64,000 nucleotides of DNA from Paramacrobiotus metropolitanus (GCF_019649055.1 NW_026570304.1:434001-498000), one strand, 5' to 3'; shown: positions 1 to 11,698, counted from the first letter of the stretch. Program-made: numbers and translations. Notes: generated from the sequence alone by a model not told the origin.

Positions 1-660
1 TTTCTCAGAACAGCTTAAAATTTTGCGTATCTTATTCCGTAAAAGAACAACTCCGGACGCGCAAAGCTATGGAAACCACTCTCAATCTTTGTTTTTAACT
101 TGAACTGGGAGACATTTTCTTATTCGCTGCTTTAAACACTCCCCCTGTCCACGGGGTTGCCAGCCCGTGCAGGGAGTTGAAGATTGAGTGAGACTAATAA
201 TGTTATTATGCTTGTAGTGATATTGTGAGTGTGCACGTTGTTTTTTTGTTGCTCGCCACAAATTGTACGTACTTCTATTGCGCTGGGTGTTCCTAAGCAA
301 TGGCGAGCCCGAAATAGTGCTGTTCATTAATGTACAGAATATCTATATTCGTTGTGCTGGCGTACGGAACTTTTCGTCTTCTCCAGATTTACTGCGCGAT
401 TTCTATCGCAAGCCGCATTATTGGGTGCAAGTACTGTGTAGCGTTCGACATTGTTTCATACGATGAACTTTATTGTAGGTACAGTACGGAAAACTAAGAA
501 AACAATAAATTGTACTTTTATTATATTCAGTAAAAGGGTATCAAACGGATATCAGGATATCACCCATAGGGCTTAAATAAGAGTAAGCATTTATAAAATT
601 ATATCATATCATTCATTTATAAGCAATATTTATGTCAATATATGACTCATAATATGAGTC
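1..660. other. AT-rich sequence, no gene recognised
   Basis: No open frame here has protein-like composition or flanking splice signals. If the zinc-knuckle exon at 669-985 (minus) belongs to a spliced gene, its next exon should lie here or beyond the left edge, but I could not identify it. Confidence 0.5.
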
Positions 661-668
661 ATACTTAC

Positions 669-985
669 CGGTATTTGGGCTCGCGGTTTGTTTCGGTTCG
701 GCTCGCTTGGCCCGCCTCACCCGCTTGCTTCTCCTTCTCTTTGGCAGCCGTCGCCGCCGCCGCCGCTTCCCTGATCCTCACTTTGGACATGGAAGCTGAA
801 ATTTGCAAGACGTCCCGGTCCTCCTTGGCTGATGGAACGACGCCGTTCTCCTCGCCGTCCTTCTGGCCGGTCGAGTACTGGCGCTGCGCTTCGGCCAGCT
901 TCGGACAGAAGCGCACTGTGTGCCCACTGTCCTGACACAGAAAACACAGGCGCTTGCTTCTGGTCTTGGTAATTCCTCCTCCCCA
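669..985 (-). CDS. Internal exon with a CCHC zinc knuckle
   Basis: Read on the minus strand, the frame contains CFLCQDSGHTVRFC, which fits the CX2CX4HX4C zinc knuckle, a small nucleic-acid-binding fold found in RNA-binding proteins and in Gag-like proteins. It is followed by a charged, alanine-rich stretch that looks like a flexible or coiled-coil linker. The open frame ends at a strong donor, ATACCG|GTAAGTATG, with the exon border at 669, so this is more likely an internal exon than a whole gene. Upstream on the minus strand lies a run of 17 C, which could serve as a pyrimidine tract before GTGGCAG or GACGACAG; the exact acceptor is uncertain. Neither neighbouring exon was found. A retroelement gag origin is an alternative. 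Confidence 0.5.
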
Positions 986-1024
986 TCCGGGCATTCTGTC
1001 GTCCCCGTCCCTGCCACCACGCCC

Positions 1025-1041
1025 GGGGGGGGGGGGGGGGG
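1025..1041. repeat. Homopolymer run of 17 G
   Basis: Uninterrupted run of G on the plus strand, prone to length error in sequencing. On the minus strand it is a poly-C tract just upstream of the zinc-knuckle exon. Confidence 0.9.
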
Positions 1042-1113
1042 CACATACCGGTATACGGTTCGGGTACTAACATATTGCTTCGGCATTTGTTTTTCTATGA
1101 CATTATCTTTTTC

Positions 1114-1426
1114 TTAATCATAATTTTTTAACGAGGATTTTTTAGCCAAATGGCCCCAAAAAGTCAGATCCATTGTAGTGGTTTCGTTGCGAAGATGAAT
1201 GGTCCGGATAATGCGGGAACTGCCTGAGAAACTGCTTCCGAGGAGCAACAAAACTGTTACCAAGACTATCGAAGTGGTCTTGATAAGTGGTTTTGGTAGC
1301 AGCTTCCTATTAGCAACCACCACAACCAGTGCGTAGTGCTTTGCACTGTTCGCATCTTCGGTCTCGTATAAAACTGGACGATAAACACATCCGCACCAAC
1401 GATGCGTTTGAAGGCTTTGCTGTAAG
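1114..1426 (-). CDS. Candidate exon with one hydrophobic segment
   Basis: A minus-strand frame is open for about 100 codons after a possible acceptor (AACTTACAG|CAAAGCC, near 1426) and ends at a stop at 1114. It encodes a polar N-terminal part, a hydrophobic stretch (SIVLVTVLLLLGSSF) that could span a membrane, and a polar tail. I do not recognise the product. The composition is plausible for a protein, but there is no second line of evidence; the frame may be open by chance. Confidence 0.2.
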
Positions 1427-1499
1427 TTAACTTCGGTTCATCGTGTGCTCCCAATCTTGATAGCTCTTCAGACCGAAAACGCTCTGGAAGCAAAAGATC

Positions 1500-4400
1500 A
1501 CAATCCTAGCACCGGTCTCCGGTCCTCTGAATACGCTACTCTGACGTTAATATGGTCCGCATAAGCTTAAGGAGTCACGGGTTTGAAACAGTTCACCAGC
1601 AGTTCACACTTAACGTATGTAGGCAGTTAGTGGCTTCTGCTCCCGCTAAGTACCAGCCGGAATCAACGCAGGATGTATCAGTATGTGAGCGGTAGTTTTC
1701 TGATTGGTGCGCACCCAGACAGGTGAGGGCGGTTGCAACAGTGACAGTGCGACCGCTTCCGACACCCAATTTTCTGGAGCCTGCCCTTGGTCCAAAGATG
1801 GTAACGACAGTACGCTAAAGTCATAGCACACTGTCTCGTTACCTGAAAAAAAACACCCCAGGAATTAGTCACACAGTTGACTCAATTACCTAATTACACT
1901 TACTCGTAGCACAAAGGTGGCATATGTGAATTGTGAATCGTAAACCTTTTCGAAAAAGTGCGTGTCACTTTTGTAGAAAATGGTCGTTGAGTTCATGGTC
2001 CCAAATTGCAATCCAGTACATAACACGGAAACTTTGGCTGCGTGACATAAGTACACACGTGGCGCAAAAGATACAAGCTGCATGCCCTGCTCCTTCATAT
2101 ACACTACGATACAGTTTTTTGGCATCTAATACTCCAGATTTATGTGTCGTGATTGAACGGAACAGCCGTAAAAAACATTAAATTTTGATTTTTTTAATTT
2201 TTTCCTTATTTCTTGCAACAGCAAAATATTATTCCAGCGGCAGCGCCACTAAGCGGACACTAGAGGCTACAGCGGGTGATAATACTGGTTAATTAAGTTT
2301 TATATTTCCATAATTTTTTGAAAAATAATATAACTAGAGTTGACTGATTTCTTTCTAACTCCTTGCCCTTTCAAGCTTCGCAAAATAATTGCACTTTATC
2401 GGCAGAAATTAGTCTGTAAAATTTTAAGGATGGCAATAATGGTGTTGCACCGCAATGCGGTTTTTGAGCGGCCAGCGACCCGCTAGCACTGAATTGGTTT
2501 GTTTCATCAAACCAGCAGTTCCAAACAGCTGCTCTCTTGAATAACGAAATCTAACAGACTGCGTGAACATTCAGGTCATTCAACACTTTCCGTGTTCTCA
2601 GCAACAATGTCATTTCAATCGCGTTAAAGACAGCCCTAGCAATTATCAGTACTTCTTCAATAAGTCCCTTCACAGTTAGGCCCCACTCTTCCAGTTCTGT
2701 GTTGGCCATCGTTTTATTGACCTCCAGTACTGGCGCAGTCGGCGCAGATACAATTAGCGACGGCTAACAACACCGTTTAAAATCTGCAAATAATTATTCT
2801 CTATCTTATATATTTATTCTGCAGTTAATTTAAAACCTACAACACCTTCCGATGGAATATAGTGCTACAACATGCAAGTATTCTAGAATTTCAGTGCATT
2901 AACGATTCGATGATACTGTGTCGGTATTAAGTTTATGGTTTCCGCTTTGAGCAGCATTTGGGATGCCGAAAACTGGCATCTTTCTGCTTGCCCACGGCGG
3001 AAATTCTAAAGGTGATCATAGTAGCCTATCTAAATTGCGCGCATTAAGTTTTGAGGAACGAGCATTTTGATTCGACCTGTATAACAACAGTTTGCATTTA
3101 CTGTCAATGCGCTGTTCTTTGGCGCTTAGCGCTGAGCACATGCACGTATCATACCAAGCGCACACGTTTGTGCGAAATGTAACGCAAAGTTCGTTACACG
3201 CACTGCAGAGAAATAAGTACCTTAAAACGAAAACTTTTGTGCCGAAAGTGAACCGCAATAAAAGTACTCTAAGTACATACAAGAAGATCGTGAACTGCTG
3301 CTGAAAAGGTTATTAGCGGTAACATCATCTGCACTAATATGTACACTTAGCGCTTTACCAGATCGTGATGATAATTTTATTAAGTACAGTAAGTACCTAA
3401 ATTGTTGTTATGTACAAGTAAGTACCAAAACACTGTACAGAGTATGTGCCATGCGACGGCAAACAACTGTGTAAGTAATTCAGTACCAAACAACCGCATG
3501 TCATTTTCGTATACTGCAACAGTGCTGCAAGCAATTACGAAGACGCCAAGACGTAATGACCGACCCACCAGAGACCAAATTTATGTGTTGCCACCATGTA
3601 CAACAAGTATATACTGCTACATAGTTGATAATAATAAAACAACAATATTACTTCCAACATATCTTAATGGCGCGTCAAAAGAACAGTGAGTATTGCAAAA
3701 TTACGATAACTACCGTAATTTTTAACTTTTTTATGGCGAGAAAAGCACCTGCTCAAATTAATTTCGCCGTATTAAGGGAACTTAGGGAAGCGTTCAAGTA
3801 CATGGTACCAAATTTATAGTACCAACACGGAAATTTTCGCTTTCGCGCATTCCCAACCATTTTTTGCATTGTTTTGTAGCCTTTTCTATTTGATATGTGC
3901 ACCGTCGTACGCGACATCCCTTCCTTCGCGCAATATCCGGTTGGGGAGTTATGAGCAAAGTACTATTCCAAAACGCTTAAGCGCAAATACGTGTACAGTA
4001 CCAAAAAGGCGCGTTAACGGTCTTGTATAATTTTGCAAGTAAGAGCACATAACCACACAGAACCAGGATCTAGCATTTTCTCTAGTTGCAAAATAAATTT
4101 AAAGGAATGTAAAATTTAAGTACCATGGCAACACTCATTGCACCCTGCCAACAGTTTTCGCAGTACCTACCGTAAGAATCTACGGCTCTACGAGTACTTG
4201 CTTTCTAATCTGGGCGCAATTTAATTTCTTTCTAATTTCTATTGGAAAATATACAAGTACGGTATCACGTACTATTTATGGTACTGTACATTCCAAAATT
4301 TAAGCGAAATTTTAGTACTCTTTAGCCCATATTCCAGAATTGTGTTCCCAAAACGCGATGGACACTTTCTTGCGAAGGCAGTGTGGAGCGCACTATCTCA

Positions 4401-4740
4401 TTCCGAACACCGACGCCGGGGTAGACAAGTAAGAGAACTTTGCCTTCACAGCCAGTTAAAATGTTAAATTGAAAGGAAGCCATTATTATTTGCAAAGAAA
4501 TCCATTCTAGGCAGTATACGTTTTATCATCTATATGTTGTTTTTGATCGCAATTAGCGAGTTTCAACCAACTATCCAGGAAGGTTACTGCTGATGCAAGT
4601 TATAACTGCTTTAATTTAATAAAGTGCTACCTTTAATTTAATCTGCATTCAGTAAAACCAATTATCTACAAAGTTCTATGGAGTATAAACTCCATAGCCG
4701 CACTGCTGCATATATGAATTCTGGTTTCTAACTCAGGCAC
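1500..4740. other. Gene-poor AT-rich stretch
   Basis: All frames are short, AT-driven and unsupported by motifs or splice pairs. The palindrome GTAC and the strings AGTACT and TACTGTAC are noticeably frequent. Nothing else was identified. Confidence 0.5.
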
Positions 4741-4936
4741 TGAATACTAATTTGATCAACGAATTTTGTTCGATGGCTCCGGCGGCGTTATCCAGAGCGC
4801 GCAGCAGCTGCAGGCGCTATCTGAGGATTTCAAGCGGCTCTTCATACTGCCCGACTCCCGCAGCGGCGTCTATCGTGTTGCGGGCGGTTTTGTAGGCGCT
4901 GACGAGGACTCTGGTCCAGTTCTCGCCCCGGAGAGC

Positions 4937-5538
4937 CTAAACCACCTGCTGATCAGCATACGGCTGGAGCATTACTTGGCCGTTATTGCTGGCTGAAGGG
5001 CAGCTGCGCTGTCCGGCCAGGTAGGCGAGGCACCAACGGAATGCCGTCCGGCAATTCCACTGCGGGGCATCGGAGGGCTGTCGTTCCTCCGCGGCCGATA
5101 TACCGGCCTCCTCCGCCGCGAAACTACAGTAGCGGACACGTGCGCGGTCTTCCTGGGCGATATTATGCCCAATTTCGGCGATGTCGGATTTCAACCCGCG
5201 GCGTACTCCGAAGTACGCCTCGACGGCGGCGCTAATACGGGTCCGCTGGACGAAGACACGACGCTGCAAATAAATATTTAGTAATATAATTTAAATTTTT
5301 ATTTAAATTAATATATATATATATTATTGATTACTATTTGTAAATTATTATATTTATTTATTTAATAAATTATTATTTAAATTAATTTGTTTTAATATAC
5401 CATATTGCGGCGCCCAGCAGCGTTAAACGCAAAAAGGTGTTGGTGGACCGGTCCGTAGTTGCCAGCGTTGTGCCGCCCGCCATCCCATAGGTCGTCCTCG
5501 GACATATGTGTCGTAAAGATAGTACGGTCATCAGCCAT
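4937..5538 (-). CDS. Unrecognised two-exon gene (family A), about 154 aa
   Basis: Exon 1 (5538 down to 5401) starts MADDRTIFTTHMSEDDLW and ends at the donor ATG|GTATAT. Exon 2 (5263 down to 4937) follows a good acceptor (TATTTATTTGCAG) and keeps the frame, giving 154 residues. Exon 2 contains the segment AAVEAYFGVRRGLKSDIAEIG, rich in alternating charges and probably helical. I do not recognise the family. Support for it being real comes from a second, decayed copy on the plus strand at 8.5-9.3 kb that matches both exons in order. Past the stop the same frame continues with protein-like sequence (ALRGENWTRVLVSAYKTAR) to another TAG, so the C-terminus may once have been longer, or the gene may itself be decaying. 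The opposite strand is also open over part of exon 2, which weakens the call. Confidence 0.45.
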
Positions 5539-5693
5539 TTCGAGCCGGAAGAGTACAAATAAAAAATAATAAAAGTTTCAAAACCACTACAAAACGAACA
5601 AATTTTTATTTGTACCCGTCTTGACCCTAGTGCGTCTGTTGTTGCCAAGTGGTTCTATTAATGTATTTTTATATAAGTGCTTACTGTATATAC

Positions 5694-5754
5694 TGTGGTG
5701 CCAAGTCGAAACCGCACTTTTTCGTACAGTGAGCGGTTTCAACTTGGCACCACA
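5694..5754. repeat. 61-nt hairpin with 22-bp arms (miRNA-precursor sized)
   Basis: Arms 5694-5715 and 5733-5754 are reverse complements with one mismatch (a G-U pair in RNA), separated by a 17-nt loop. Size and shape suit a microRNA precursor, but a very short inverted-repeat transposon remnant would look the same. The arm end GGCACCACA also occurs in the inverted repeat at 41113-41286. Confidence 0.75.
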
Positions 5755-5759
5755 AAATA

Positions 5760-8280
5760 TTAAGTACTGTAGTTACCTGTGCACTGTGTATGTTTTACTT
5801 ATGTAGGTATTACGTAGCGTACTTCATATAGCTATTATTATTGTATTTACATGCGTAATCTAGGCTCACATAAATTTTGGTATGCCCAATATCGTTTTGT
5901 CACTGGTGCATTACCTTCCTGGGAATGCAGATAATAAGAAGAGAGAAATAAAATGAAGGAATAAACAAATCACTTTCGTTTTTTTCGTGAGTTCATTTTG
6001 CAAATTAGACGATCTTTAAAGCTAGGTTTACCACCTGACAATGAGGATACCAAACAAAAAATAAACGGTAAGAAAATCAAAAATCTAAATTGTGGGTTTA
6101 GTACATTGTACATTGTTCGGGCGTAAATCCGATGTTACAGTACGAAAGTTTGTTTCCGTTTTGCGCAGCATTTGGATGCCCTAAATGGGTATTTTTTGCT
6201 TGCGTATGACGGAAATTACTGACAAGACTTCAGATTTAATATTGTACAATATAATTGTACACTATGTCGACTGTGCACAATACCGAGAAAAAAAAACGTT
6301 TTGCTTAGATCTACTGTAAACCGCTCTGCAAAATTACTGAAAGTACTGCAAGATTCTTTAGCGTTCGATACTACCAGATTACTATGGATTTTTCTACTCG
6401 TACACAATTAGTCGCGCGCTTGTCGGACAACGCTGTTATAAATGTGTTGTTAATTTTTAGCATAATTATTGACTGTATGTAATAACTAACCATAAGTTAA
6501 AACATGGAAGTTGTAAATATGACAAGTTCTAAATATGTAAATATGAGTACGAGTATAAAAACATTCAGAGTGCGCACAACACAGCTACGCGCTAGACAGT
6601 GTCCAGTACTTTAATAATAACTTGCAATAATTACGAGTATTATTGTGAATTACTACTGTATTTAATTCTGACATAAAGTAATTCGATGACAATGCTGGCG
6701 GCAGGCTAGTCTTCCCGTGAGGCGGTATCGGCATACGTCGGTCGGAGGAATTAGCACTTCCAGCCTTTCTGGCTTCGATTTACTCCGTTTCCGATCTCGG
6801 GTGCTCCCTGCTTCCTGGTCACGCGGCCGTTGAAATCTCAGGCGCCCTAGAGTTGTGAACAAAGGCAGCAGCTGCGTAGAAGCACAAGTACTGAAGTGCT
6901 GCATATTCTGCGCGTACGCAAACTGAAACGTTATGCAGCCTGCGCGTACGCAAACTGAAACGTTATGCAGCGGAAGTCACCCATCATTTACGAACCAGCG
7001 TATCACGCCGTATGTACACGGTATTTGGCAAAATCGAACTGCGCCTGTATGAAAATACAATTCACTCCAGTAACCGGTGTGATTGAACAGGACCATGCAT
7101 GATCAGCAATCTGTGCAGATTGATGGTTAAGGCAGATAAATATGCGCGTATTGCCACTGTAGCACCTGCTTGATGTAAGCTTACATATTTCTAGGGATGG
7201 TTTCGCTGTTTCGATAGTTCCACTGGCTGCATTGCTACCCGCTTAAATGCGATACTAACCATTTTGAAGGAGCCCATAAGCAGGAATTTACAATTACAGT
7301 TTTGATAATCCTTTTGATAACGTCTTGAAAATGGAATGATAGAAGCTATTGTGATATGTATTACTGAGCCACTGTATCATACGACATAAATACTGGTACT
7401 TCTACTCGAAGTACAATTACTGCTTATTGAGGAATAATATTAATAATAAAATCCTTTGCTACATGTATACATCATTTACTGCATCGAAATAAAGGGTGTA
7501 CAGATACATTTTGTCCATCATTGCATTTCTAATGGGAAATGTACTGCATTTCTTTAGAATTTGTATTGAATTTGCATGGTGCGTTGAATTTGAAACAAAA
7601 AGTGAAGAAATTAAGCCCATTCTCACAGTTGTAAGTAATGCTGTACCAGGTGCCAGGTGGTGCGTAGCTGTTCCACAATCAGAATACGTACTTAATTAAT
7701 CATTGCAACTAGATCAAATTTTAGGATCTTAACTTAAGGAGGACTAATACAGTACTTAGTAATGTAGTACGCAGATACGGTATGCAGTTATAAAAAAATA
7801 ATTGTTGAGAATCGTTGTCAGTTCGTTTTCAGCAGACTTTTGTAGTGTAAATTGTCGCATGGAATGGTGAAGAACCCTTAAGATTTCCGCATTCGGCAAG
7901 CAAGCGGATATCGGTTTTACGATATCTGAAATGCTGCCGAACACGGAAACCCGAAGCAAAATTCGCGAATTAGCGTAATGAAAGAGCCAGTACATTTTCT
8001 GAATATTTTGCTAACATGAGTTTGCTTTTCCTAAAATACGGTCCGCCAGATAAAAACACAAGACAATTCGCAATTTATGAAATTCCAAAAAAGCGGAAAT
8101 CTGAGTAAACCGAATATTTTTGTAAGGCCTGCGAAAACGGCAATCAAAAGTGTCAAATACTTACGCAAAGCATGGAAGCTAAAATTAATTAAAGCACCTA
8201 ATTAAACGCTAGCCGCACCGGAAAAACCATGCGCAGCAGAATATACTGACGGACGACTTACACTGGAGTACCCTAGGATA
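5760..8280. other. Gene-poor stretch
   Basis: Short AT-rich frames only. A GC-richer patch at 6660-6900 has an 80-codon minus-strand frame rich in Arg and Ser with no recognisable domain or splice support; I do not call it a gene. The tandem duplication at 6908-6971 lies here. Confidence 0.5.
6908..6971. repeat. Two-copy tandem duplication, 32-bp unit
   Basis: The unit beginning CTGCGCGTACGCAAACTG occurs twice back to back and identically (6908-6939 and 6940-6971), indicating a recent slippage or duplication event. Confidence 0.9.
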
Positions 8281-8509
8281 TATTCAGCACGCACACCTTC
8301 CGCATCGGACCGGTCTCAGTAAAACAAAAACAAAATCATGGAGGAGTGAAAACAGTGGTAACAAAATGCCTAGTTTTGCGGGTTGCCGCGGTGTCCTGGA
8401 AAACTGCCGGCGGCAAAAAACAACAGCCGATTGCATGGCCCACCATACGATTTCAGTCAAAACCACCAGTACACCCCTCGTGCCATCGAGACGAGCGCGA
8501 TCGCACCAT

Positions 8510-9329
8510 GATCAGAAGCCGTGCCGCTGTTGAGGTTTATATCGCTGCCAGCCGCTACCATGGGCGGCTCAAGGCTGATGTCGCGTTAATAGAGTTCATT
8601 TCCCAATGCTCAATAACAAATTAATGAACCGATTAAATAAAAACAATATAAAAATATTCAATACTAGTCGTATTTATTATACTTAAGTAAGATTCCGTTT
8701 GCTGTGTACTGGTGACCTGGTGCTGTCCAGAGATTTTGGCTGGCTGACGACCGGATGCTGTTCGCCGCGCGCGCATCTGTACGGTGATGAACTGCTGGAC
8801 GCTGGACTGCATAATCCGCGAAAACTAGGCGTCATTTCACCATGTAGCGTTTGTTCGACTTGAACGCTGCCGCAAGTCACCACATCTTAAAATAATTTTT
8901 TTAAATAAGCTTCTATGCAAAATATTAGTACAAAAATATTGACTTCTACAAATACTGGATATTTCTTCTGCTGACTCGTGCCGGCTCCGCTGTCGAGGCG
9001 TACTTCGAGCTCCACCCTGGTACTGAAAACGCCGTCGCGGAAATCGGGCAAATAACGCTGAAAGATGGCTAGAAAGAATTCGCTCTGCCTGTCATGCCGC
9101 AGCAAGTGCCCGTCGCCGCATACCATCTGTCCGGGCAGAACCGATGTGAGATGTCATCGAGGATGCCAATCCGGCTTTACTGGTGTGGAACGGACTGCCA
9201 TCATCGTCTCCAGTATCCGCTGACAGTTTGCGATCTGCTGTGGAGTACGGTGGCCTCGATGACTACCTGGTTGATGGGCGGTTGGTGGAATCTGATTATA
9301 CGATGAGTGGTGAAGAGTTTGATGAATAG
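8510..9329 (+). pseudogene. Decayed paralogue of the family A gene
   Basis: Segments matching the family A gene (4937-5538, minus) appear in shifting frames. An exon-1-like part at about 8730-8880 has LADDRMLFAAR against MADDRTIF, then HLYGDELLDAGLHN against HMSEDDLWDGGRHN, then FDLNAA against FAFNAA. An exon-2-like part at about 8968-9070 has AVEAYFELHPGTENAVAEIG against AVEAYFGVRRGLKSDIAEIG. The exon-2 acceptor AG is missing, and the frame hits a TAG soon after. A further piece at 8520-8605 (AAVEVYIAAS followed by LKADVALIE) resembles the same exon, suggesting more than one copy collapsed here. The open segment 9150-9329, ending GEEFDE, may be its 3' end and resembles 10711-11062. Frame changes and stops make a functional product unlikely. 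Confidence 0.4.
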
Positions 9330-9417
9330 TTGTAAAGGTTGTCTGAAGAAGAAGCCTTGCTCGAGATGTTTGTTTAGTGGCTGTTTTGTGCCATCAAGAT
9401 AATTACTGAATGCTTGT

Positions 9418-9600
9418 TGTGTCACGGATTTCTTTCTGCCGAATCCGCAGACGTTGATTTTGAACGACAACAATTTGCTGATGCGTGGATGTGTGCATCG
9501 TTTAGTGAGACGTTTCCCTAATCTGGTGAAGTTATCGATACCCGACAACTGGTTTGGCGAGAACAGCGCATTTCATCCGGAGATGGGTTTGAAGATGATG
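9418..9600 (+). pseudogene. Leucine-rich-repeat-like fragment
   Basis: One plus-strand frame reads LPNPQTLILNDNNL and, about 25 residues later, FPNLVKLSIPDNWF. These are two units with the LxxLxLxxN spacing of leucine-rich repeats, which form a curved protein-binding surface. The frame is closed by stops on both sides and no splice sites of quality were seen, so it looks like a gene fragment. A similar unit lies at 10154-10414. Confidence 0.35.
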
Positions 9601-9679
9601 GGGTTTTTTTTGTTCGTCATTTAAATAATTTATTACTAGTTTTATGTTTATTACAACTGCGGTTCTTCCTCCAGCTGAC

Positions 9680-10120
9680 ACGTGTCAGCTGGAGAATTCA
9701 TCGATTTTACTGCTCTGTCGGTGCATGCTTACGACGGCATGTTTGACAATCGGCCACGTCATCCCACATCCAAACCGTGCCAACCAGTACCAGCAGAGCT
9801 TGCTGAAAAAATGCATTTCAAAGCGGTGCAATCGGCATCGCATCACTGACCGGATATCGCTACATCAAGGTTCACGTATGCCCTTAAGTGGTTTGCTCAA
9901 GAATACCGAACTAAGAACGCTGCTGTTTTGATGTCGCCTACCTAAATGAATTGTAAAGTGCTGTGCATAAAGTTGATTCCATGAGTAACAGTAAATCGCA
10001 GGTCTATGCAATGGCTATGATGTGTTCGACCATCAAAATCTGTACTACAAGTATGGCATATTCAGCCAGTCAGACAACGCCGCAGTCCCGCATTTTAGCA
10101 GTCCCGCAATATTTATTTAG
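9680..10120 (+). other. Coding-like fragments, product unknown
   Basis: Two short open segments have protein-like composition: about 9690-9945 (including HAYDGMFDNRPRHP and FTYALKWFAQEYRTKN, with one internal TGA) and 10002-10120 (after an acceptor ATCGCAG, reading CNGYDVFDHQNLYYKYGIF to a TAG). I do not recognise them. They lie between the two leucine-rich-repeat fragments and could be exons or debris of the same locus. Confidence 0.2.
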
Positions 10121-10153
10121 CAGAAGTTTCTTATATTACTAGACGTTAGCGCC

Positions 10154-10414
10154 ATGTCGTTTTCCTCCAAGATTAACCGTGCTTGTGAGCATTTATGTAT
10201 CTGTACGCTGTCATTAACCCAAACAGCTATTAACCTAGACGAGCGCCGTATGGAAGTCGTGACCGGACGTCGGGAATTTGGGACGCTATCATGGTTTCCG
10301 AATTTGCACACTCTCAGCATGCGAAATTGTGACCTGGACAATTTTTGTGCGTTATCGTCCCTGCCGACTCTGCGCACCCTGGACTTAGGCGACATTGCGA
10401 AAAAAGCTTGTTGA
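10154..10414 (+). CDS. Leucine-rich-repeat exon or fragment
   Basis: The 86-codon frame starts MSFSSKINRACEHL and contains WFPNLHTLSMRNCDL followed by LPTLRTLDLGDI. The 22-residue spacing is that of SDS22/ANP32-type leucine-rich repeats, which normally bind protein partners. It ends at a TGA at 10414, so only about two repeats are present, far fewer than a functional solenoid. It may be one exon of a larger gene whose other exons I could not join, or a remnant related to 9418-9600. No signal peptide is seen. Confidence 0.4.
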   Translation: MSFSSKINRACEHLCICTLSLTQTAINLDERRMEVVTGRREFGTLSWFPNLHTLSMRNCDLDNFCALSSLPTLRTLDLGDIAKKAC

Positions 10415-10710
10415 AGCACGGCTGCCTGTACGTTTGTCCGTCTCCGAAATAGATGTGTGCCGTGCCGATTATGTAAGAATAATTGAGTGTCGATTTGTTG
10501 CAACAATTGCAGCAATGGAGGAACTGATGAAGAAATACCTCATCCTTCGAGATCTCTACTTCATCCTTAATATCTCTATCGCCGAAAGATTCGGAAACAG
10601 CTTAAAGATAAAGAGCCAAACGGAAAGCACAGGAATTACTGCAGGAATTTATGCTTACATTGTCAAGGAGGAAGCGATGCCCACGCAATCGGAGAGTGGT
10701 TACCAACCTG

Positions 10711-11062
10711 TGCCAGCAGTTCCAAGCTGATTTGGCTTTGGCGTGTTCCACCTGCTCGTCCATCGCAGTCTGTCGTTTCATCCAACCAACCGCAGCTTGT
10801 CCCGCTCATTCCACTGTCGCCTCCACAGTCTAAAACCGATGTGAGGTGTCATGTCAGCAGCCGTTGCCGCCTCATATTCTCTCCAACACGGCCGGGATCG
10901 CTACCGGCGAATGACCCAATGCTTGCCTCCGCAGTGGAGCACGGTATCTACGAAGAATTTATGGCCGAAGTTCCGTTGGTGCAAAACGCAATGACCGTAC
11001 AGGAGTTTATTGAGACAGTGTTGCACCTGCCTCAAGAAAATTTGCGTCACATGTTTCTTTAG
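10711..11062 (+). CDS. Candidate 3'-terminal exon, product unknown
   Basis: A plus-strand frame is open from before 10740 to the TAG at 11060-11062. It has a proline/glutamine/serine-rich first half (VVSSNQPQLVPLIPLSPPQ) and a helical second half (LASAVEHGIYEEFMAEVPLV). The second half resembles 9215-9329 (LRSAVEYGGLDDYLVDGRLV), so the same 3' end occurs twice within 2 kb. No domain is recognised. Its position after the repeat unit at 10154-10414 on the same strand suggests one locus, but I could not trace the splicing. Confidence 0.3.
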
Positions 11063-11069
11063 AGTTTTT

Positions 11070-11690
11070 TTTTCGTGAGTTTAACTGTTCATGTTGTGTG
11101 TTATGTGGTGTAAGTTGATTATCATCAAAATTTGCATACAAATACATAACGTCTTCTCGGGTTGTTTTGACCACCTGGGGTAGACTACAGCCAGCCAACT
11201 GGTGCCATCGCATAATTACTCCCACAGCAGCAAAATTAATAACTTAATTCGTTATCCACTGAAAATTTAATGACTTTTGTCCGCATACACATAGAAACTG
11301 CGGTTACCTGAAATCAAAAATTAATGTGTTACTCTGGACGAAATAAGAATGCAGAAAACGGGCAAACACGTACGGCTATTGCTACCGCGGACTTTAAATA
11401 TACTATAATGGGGACGAGAGAATCTGGACAATGTTTGGCTAAGACATGGGAACTGTTTGCGTTCCACAGATCATCTTCACAAATCCAGAGGGAATTCGAA
11501 TGCAGTGATCAGCGTTACCAACCTCCTCAAGTTACCTTAAAAGCGTAAGAAGCTTATGCTGTCGTTAGCATTAGGACCATTACGTTTCAAGAAGCTGCAA
11601 ACTAAAGCTTGGACGCTCGGGACTTTATAGTTGAACTGATCCCAGTCCGAAAAATACTTCTAACTGCATGTATAATTTGTCGGTCAAGTA
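11070..11690. other. No gene recognised
   Basis: Mixed-composition sequence between the 3'-like exon and the first foldback element. A 74-codon plus-strand frame at 11324-11548 has no recognisable motif. Confidence 0.45.
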
Positions 11691-11698
11691 CTGTATTG

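Noticed and set aside
5041-5235. Proline/arginine-rich plus-strand frame
   Set aside because: Antisense to exon 2 of the family A gene, which has a matching decayed copy elsewhere.
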